Source of the DNA: Bryobacteraceae bacterium
GTDB taxonomy: Bacteria > Acidobacteriota > Terriglobia > Bryobacterales > Bryobacteraceae
Assembly: GCA_030044325.1 (NCBI GenBank)
Contig: JASHWA010000147.1
Span: forward strand, 1 to 9,215
Direction of reading: 5' to 3'
DNA: 9,215 bases
Shown here: one piece after another, positions 6,894 to 9,215 of the stretch
Layout of the letters: each line of letters opens with the position of its first letter
Position numbering within the stretch: the stretch's first letter is position 1
Notes under the pieces: model-generated
Databases searched by the model: none
What the model was told of the DNA's origin: nothing
Seen by the model: only the letters and a program-made list of their open reading frames with translations
Made by a program: the position numbers and the translations under genes

Positions 6894-7037
6894 TTAACCG
6901 TGGTGGGCCGCCTGGGCCGCGAGCGCTACGGCGCGCCGCGAGCCGCGCCAATACAGGTACGCGCCCAGGCCGTTCGCGGCGAGCGTCAGGGCGCGCAATC
7001 TCAGTTCGCGCTTGAGGCCGTGCCGGGTTTTTTGCAT
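6894..7037 (-). CDS. Possible 47-aa small protein upstream of the permease
   Basis: A frame from ATG 7037 to TAA 6894 encodes a very basic peptide starting MQKTRHGLKRELRLRALT, with a weakly hydrophobic middle (ANGLGAYLYW) and an Ala/His-rich end. Its stop lies two bases before the permease ATG, an arrangement compatible with a leader peptide or translational coupling that would compensate for the permease's poor ribosome binding site. No good Shine-Dalgarno precedes this frame either. GC-rich DNA yields such frames by chance, so existence is uncertain and no function is proposed. Confidence 0.3.
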   Translation of the reverse strand: MQKTRHGLKRELRLRALTLAANGLGAYLYWRGSRRAVALAAQAAHHG

Positions 7038-7106
7038 GAGTTAATAGCGTAGCAGGCGCGCCCGGGATCCGTGCGTGCTGTCTCTGGTCCGGAGGTAGAG
7101 AACGGA

Positions 7107-7134
7107 GACGGCCGGAAATAACCGACCGGCCGTC
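7107..7134. repeat. Perfect 9-bp hairpin
   Basis: GACGGCCGG at 7107-7115 is the exact reverse complement of CCGGCCGTC at 7126-7134, with a 10-base loop (AAATAACCGA). There is no T-run on either side, so it is not a standard intrinsic terminator. It lies just downstream, in the minus direction, of the tRNA-like relic. Confidence 0.6.
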
Positions 7135-7163
7135 CCACAGCAGCCGACTTTCATACGTCGCGA

Positions 7164-7216
7164 TGAGCCGAAACGGGGCTTGACTCCCGCGCGGACTTCA
7201 AGTCCAATGCGTCTGC
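7164..7216 (-). pseudogene. Degenerate tRNA-like sequence (partial tRNA-Leu copy)
   Basis: On the minus strand, GCAGACGCATTGGACTT (7216-7200) matches 16 of 17 bases of the D-arm to anticodon part of the tRNA-Leu first exon at 8634-8618. It is followed by GAAGTCC, which closes an anticodon-like hairpin (GGACTT-G-AAGTCC), and by GGGAGTCAAGCCCCG, which resembles a T-arm with one base lost. There is no 5' acceptor strand and no long variable arm, so it cannot be a working tRNA. It may be a decayed tRNA gene or an attachment-site remnant. Confidence 0.4.
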
Positions 7217-7222
7217 TTGTAA

Positions 7223-7286
7223 ACAATTGATATATTGTGAGTTGAATTTTCTAAAATGTGAGACTGTGTAAGTAACTGTGTAAGTG
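7223..7286 (+). repeat. AT-rich segment with tandem 12-mer; possible IS256-type end
   Basis: An AT-rich stretch (7217-7262) in GC-rich surroundings includes the inverted repeat ACAAT-TGATAT-ATTGT (7223-7238). It leads into two tandem copies of a 12-mer, ACTGTGTAAGTA at 7263-7274 and ACTGTGTAAGTG at 7275-7286, differing only in the last base. CTGTGTAA is reminiscent of IS256-family terminal repeats. No matching opposite end and no transposase are present in the window, so at most this is a solo end. The rest of 7287-7426 shows only a small CGGGA/TCCCG hairpin at 7324-7339 and no credible gene. Confidence 0.4.
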
Positions 7287-7426
7287 GCGAGCCGCGCGGC
7301 ATCCTGTCCACCCGTCAACAAAGCGGGAGTAACGTCCCGGAACCCGACGTAGACTGAGCTATCGCTAGAAGGGGATGATCGAGGCTACCGCGCGGACGGG
7401 ATGGGAATCCACGAAGGCGGCGAGGA

Positions 7427-8173
7427 TCACTTCACGCGCTTCCCATGAGCATTAAACCGCCGTACCTCGGTAACACGCATAGTCCCCCTGACAAGTTCCG
7501 AAACCGTCACGGTGCAGAACTGGAACGCCCTGTCCTGGTAAATCTGGGCACTCTCCTGTTTCTGAATAAGGATCAGGCGATTGTTCTCGACGCGGTAACG
7601 GTCTACATTTCCTCCTTGATCGGGTGTCATGCCTGGACAGCCACACGCCGCGCAAACCTCGCCCGTCGTGCTGACCTCGTGCTTCTTCGGGTCGAAGTGG
7701 ATGTTCGATACCGCCAACCGCCCCAACCCCCGTGTCAACTCGTTCTCGACGAAGAGGCTGGAGACCGGATCGTAGACCCAGTACGATCTGCTGCCCCACC
7801 CGGCGGCAAATTCCGTTTGAACGGAGAAATCAAAGTATCCGTCAAAGTTGATATCCTCCGCATGGAAGCTCGCGCCAAAATTAAGAGGTTGATCCGACAG
7901 GATCGGTAACAACTGTAGCCGCTTTCCGTCCCGGCAGCGTGCCACCTCAATATCGCCCTCGTGAATCGGCCGGTCGGCAAGTTCATTGAAAAAGGCACCA
8001 ACGGTGATGCGGAAGGCTGGTCCACCGGAGTTTACAGGTAGCTTGAAAGACTGTGGCTTGCTTGATCGAAATAAATCTGCTCCTTTGGGGGAGTCGGTCG
8101 GGAGACCGTCACACACATCTGCCCAGAGCGTCGGCATCCCGCAGAAGGCGAGAATCAACAATCGCTGCCGCAT
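7427..8173 (-). CDS. Secreted XAC2610-like protein with a calcium-loop-like motif
   Basis: 248-residue protein with an N-terminal signal peptide (MRQRLLILAF, hydrophobic to about residue 17, likely cleaved near the WADV segment). The central region, HAEDINFDGYFDFSVQ (about 104-119) followed by GWGSRSYWVYDPVSSLF and then FDPKKHEVST, is the pattern of XAC2610-related and VCBS/FG-GAP-like proteins: a D-x-N-x-D-G loop that may bind calcium, a YW-x-YD strand and a closing FD strand. A CxxCxC cluster (CAACGC, about 174-179) is unusual and may hold a disulfide or metal. The ATG at 8173 has AAGGTG suitably placed upstream (about 8181-8186), supporting this start. It sits alone between the tRNA-like relic and the real tRNA-Leu. 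The molecular function of the family is unknown to me. Confidence 0.75.
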   Translation of the reverse strand: MRQRLLILAFCGMPTLWADVCDGLPTDSPKGADLFRSSKPQSFKLPVNSGGPAFRITVGAFFNELADRPIHEGDIEVARCRDGKRLQLLPILSDQPLNFGASFHAEDINFDGYFDFSVQTEFAAGWGSRSYWVYDPVSSLFVENELTRGLGRLAVSNIHFDPKKHEVSTTGEVCAACGCPGMTPDQGGNVDRYRVENNRLILIQKQESAQIYQDRAFQFCTVTVSELVRGTMRVTEVRRFNAHGKRVK

Positions 8174-8286
8174 TTAATGCACCTTGCTGAGCACGCCACT
8201 GCATCCCAGAATACTCGTTCTTCCGTTGAGCGTTCATCTGGAGCCTTGAATTTGACAGGAATCCTGCGGCCTCGACCTCGGAGAGC

Positions 8287-8302
8287 GCGGGCGCTGGCCC
8301 GC
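8287..8302. repeat. 6-bp hairpin downstream of tRNA-Leu
   Basis: GCGGGC at 8287-8292 pairs with GCCCGC at 8297-8302 around a GCTG loop, about 30 bases past the tRNA-Leu 3' end on its strand. It could help end transcription or processing, but no T-run follows. Confidence 0.3.
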
Positions 8303-8331
8303 TATCTGCCGGCGCGAGAGGCATGAAAAGA

Positions 8332-8652
8332 TGGTGCGGGCGGAGGGACTTGAACCCTCACGGGCCTTGCGGCCCAACGGATTTTCGTACCCGTCTACGG
8401 CTTTCGCCGCCCCTGCTCTCTGCGGCAAGGTTTGGGGTCTGGACTATCTCTTCACCGTGCCCGAGTTTCGCCCGGGGGCAGGTGCTGCCCGTCTAGTCTC
8501 TACGCCTTCCCAGCCCTTTTGGGCTGGGCTTGGCTCGGGATCGCCATTTCAAAGGGTTCCCCGAATTTGAGCAGTTCTGCATCGCAGGTTTCCCGGCGAG
8601 CACTCAAGTTTTCGCTTAAGTCCGATGCGTCTGCCGATTCCGCCACGCCCGC
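8332..8652 (-). tRNA. tRNA-Leu (anticodon UAA), interrupted by a group I intron
   Basis: Exon 1 (8652-8618, 35 nt) and exon 2 (8385-8332, 54 nt) join into an 89-nt tRNA. The acceptor GCGGGCG pairs with CGCCCGC, the discriminator is A, and the CCA tail is encoded, unlike in the tRNA-Thr of this window. The D-arm reads GCGGAATCGGCAGACGC, the spliced anticodon loop CTTAAAA gives UAA, the long leucine-type variable arm is TTGGGCCGCAAGGCCCGT, and the T-arm is GAGGGTTCAAGTCCCTC. The intron lies between the first and second anticodon bases (U34 and A35), the site used by the tRNA-Leu(UAA) introns of cyanobacteria and plastids. The 27-43 pair would be U-U, a minor weakness. This tRNA reads UUA codons, of which the wbaP gene in this window has 13. 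Splicing must precede its use. Confidence 0.95.
8386..8617 (-). ncRNA. Group I intron (IC3-like) in tRNA-Leu(UAA), 232 nt, no internal ORF
   Basis: A self-splicing-type intron. P1 forms between ACTTAAG (8621-8615, spanning the 5' splice site) and CTTGAGT (8608-8602) around loop CGAAAA. The last exon base U34 pairs with G, the hallmark U-G at group I 5' splice sites. The core carries AAATTCGGGGAACCC and GGCGATCCCGAGCCAAGCC (P3-P6 region), then GACTAGACGGGCA (near 8498-8486) and GATAGTCCA (near 8448-8440), whose GACTA/TAGTC pair makes P7, the guanosine site. A perfect 8-bp hairpin CCCAGCCC-AAAA-GGGCTGGG (8528-8509) is a P6 extension, CCCGGG/CTCGGG forms P8, and CGGC-GAAA-GCCG a GNRA-capped P9 hairpin. 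The last intron base is G (8386), as required. There is no homing endonuclease. The arrangement closely follows cyanobacterial tRNA-Leu introns. Confidence 0.92.
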
Positions 8653-8711
8653 ACGATATCAAGGGTAGCACTAAGCGCGACTGAGCCTGTCGGACTTTTA
8701 AGCCCGCGGTC

Positions 8712-9119
8712 CTACCGGCCGCCGAGCGGGATGGCGCAATGCGCGCAACGGGTCGCCGCGACGGGAATCGTGCTGAGGCACTCGGGGCACTCTTTTGTGG
8801 TGGGATCGGGCGGAGCTTCGCCTCGCCGCAGGCGAGCGAGCAGGGTGTTCATGGGCAGAACGACGAAGAAATAAACGGCCGCGGCGATCAACAGAAAGGA
8901 AACCAGGGCGTTGATGAAATCGCCGATCAAGAACTTGCTTTTATTCACCTCAAACTGAATCGCCGAAAAATCGGGCTTGCCGACGATGGCGGCGATCAAG
9001 GGAGTAATCAGATCCTTTACCAGCGCTGTCACCACGGCGCCGAACGCCGCGCCCATGACCACCGCAACGGCCAGATCCAACACGTTGCCGCGCATGATGA
9101 ACTGCTTGAATCCCTTCAT
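8712..9119 (-). CDS. mscL: Large-conductance mechanosensitive channel MscL with C-terminal zinc ribbon
   Basis: 135-residue inner-membrane channel that opens under membrane tension to release solutes after osmotic downshock. MKGFKQFIMRGNVLDLAVAV and GAAFGAVVTALVKDLITP are the standard N-terminal helix and pore-lining TM1, and FLIGDFINALVSFLLIAAAV is TM2. Instead of the usual C-terminal cytoplasmic helix bundle, the protein ends after the basic linker with ECPECLSTIP and CAHCAIPLGG, two CxxC pairs forming a probable zinc ribbon (about residues 113-131). The length is normal for MscL. The ATG at 9119 has AAAGGGG about six bases upstream. Channel identity is secure; the role of the ribbon is unknown, perhaps replacing the bundle as an assembly or sensing module. 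It is a single-gene unit near tRNA-Leu. Confidence 0.93.
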   Translation of the reverse strand: MKGFKQFIMRGNVLDLAVAVVMGAAFGAVVTALVKDLITPLIAAIVGKPDFSAIQFEVNKSKFLIGDFINALVSFLLIAAAVYFFVVLPMNTLLARLRRGEAPPDPTTKECPECLSTIPVAATRCAHCAIPLGGR

Positions 9120-9184
9120 GTGTCCCCTTTCTTCAAAAACCGCAGCTTGGAGCTTATCAAAACTTCGAGTAAGTCGAGGTGCGA

Positions 9185-9215
9185 ATGAGCCGCCCCGCGC
9201 CGGCGAACTCGGGGT
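9185..9215 (+). CDS. Possible start of a gene running off the window
   Basis: ATG at 9185 opens MSRPAPANSG and stays open to the window edge. GAGGTG at about 9174-9179 could serve as its ribosome binding site. With only ten codons visible, the product and even the reality of the gene cannot be judged. Confidence 0.25.
   Translation, partial: MSRPAPANSG

Noticed and set aside
7041..7226. 61-aa minus-strand frame containing GVKPRFGSSRR
   Set aside because: It covers the tRNA-like relic and the 9-bp hairpin, has no ribosome binding site, and matches no family I recognise.
3791..8357. Shared 17-base motif CGGAGGGACTTGAACCC in both tRNA genes as a possible attachment-site repeat
   Set aside because: It is the conserved T-arm and acceptor-proximal sequence common to unrelated tRNAs.
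8331..8570. 79-aa plus-strand frame and other short frames over 8331-8668
   Set aside because: They are translations of the tRNA-Leu exons and the group I intron in antisense, and the RNA structure explains the sequence fully.
1..9215. CRISPR array, toxin-antitoxin pair, restriction or other defence system
   Set aside because: No regularly spaced repeats, paired small toxin genes or nuclease motifs were found on either strand.

Overview
The window reads as part of a GC-rich bacterial chromosome. The mix of genes suggests Acidobacteriota, possibly a Bryobacterales/Solibacter-like soil lineage: an MscL with a C-terminal zinc ribbon, BNR, HAF-like and XAC2610-like secreted proteins, and a relic of a [NiFe] hydrogenase maturation protease. 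That placement is inference from gene content; no ribosomal RNA or housekeeping marker is present to test it.

Layout. (a) 1-3048, plus strand: three genes joined by TGATG overlaps form a compact operon. They are a full-length WbaP-type polyprenyl-phosphate sugar phosphotransferase missing only the first base of its start codon, a 122-aa putative DNA-binding protein (HTH-like N-terminus, ribbon-helix-helix-like C-terminal half), and guanine deaminase. (b) 3157-3668, plus: a small four-helix membrane protein with its own promoter and a strong ribosome binding site. (c) 3691-4196: tRNA-Thr(UGU) on the minus strand, flanked by two gene relics, a single HAF-like repeat and an N-terminally truncated hydrogenase maturation protease. 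(d) 4223-5408: a secreted BNR/Asp-box protein (minus) and a CusF-like copper-binding lipoprotein (plus) diverge from a spacer with a long inverted repeat. (e) 5455-7037, minus: an APC-family amino acid permease, preceded two bases away by a possible 47-aa reading frame. (f) 7038-7426: a gene-poor stretch holding a tRNA-like relic, a 9-bp hairpin, an AT-rich segment and a tandem 12-mer resembling an IS256-type end. (g) 7427-8173, minus: a secreted XAC2610-like protein. (h) 8332-8652, minus: tRNA-Leu(UAA) split in its anticodon by a 232-nt group I intron. (i) 8712-9119, minus: MscL with a zinc-ribbon tail. A new plus-strand gene may start at 9185.

The most notable feature is the intron-bearing tRNA-Leu. 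Its 5' splice-site pairing, conserved core segments and exact exon junctions can all be read from the sequence. A 17-nt near-copy of the first tRNA exon lies about 1.4 kb away in the same orientation on the far side of the XAC2610-like gene. This hints that the interval has been touched by a tRNA-targeting element. Apart from the wbaP-HTH/RHH-guaD operon, the genes look like independent units for envelope, stress, metal and transport functions. No complete defence system, CRISPR array or intact mobile element is visible.
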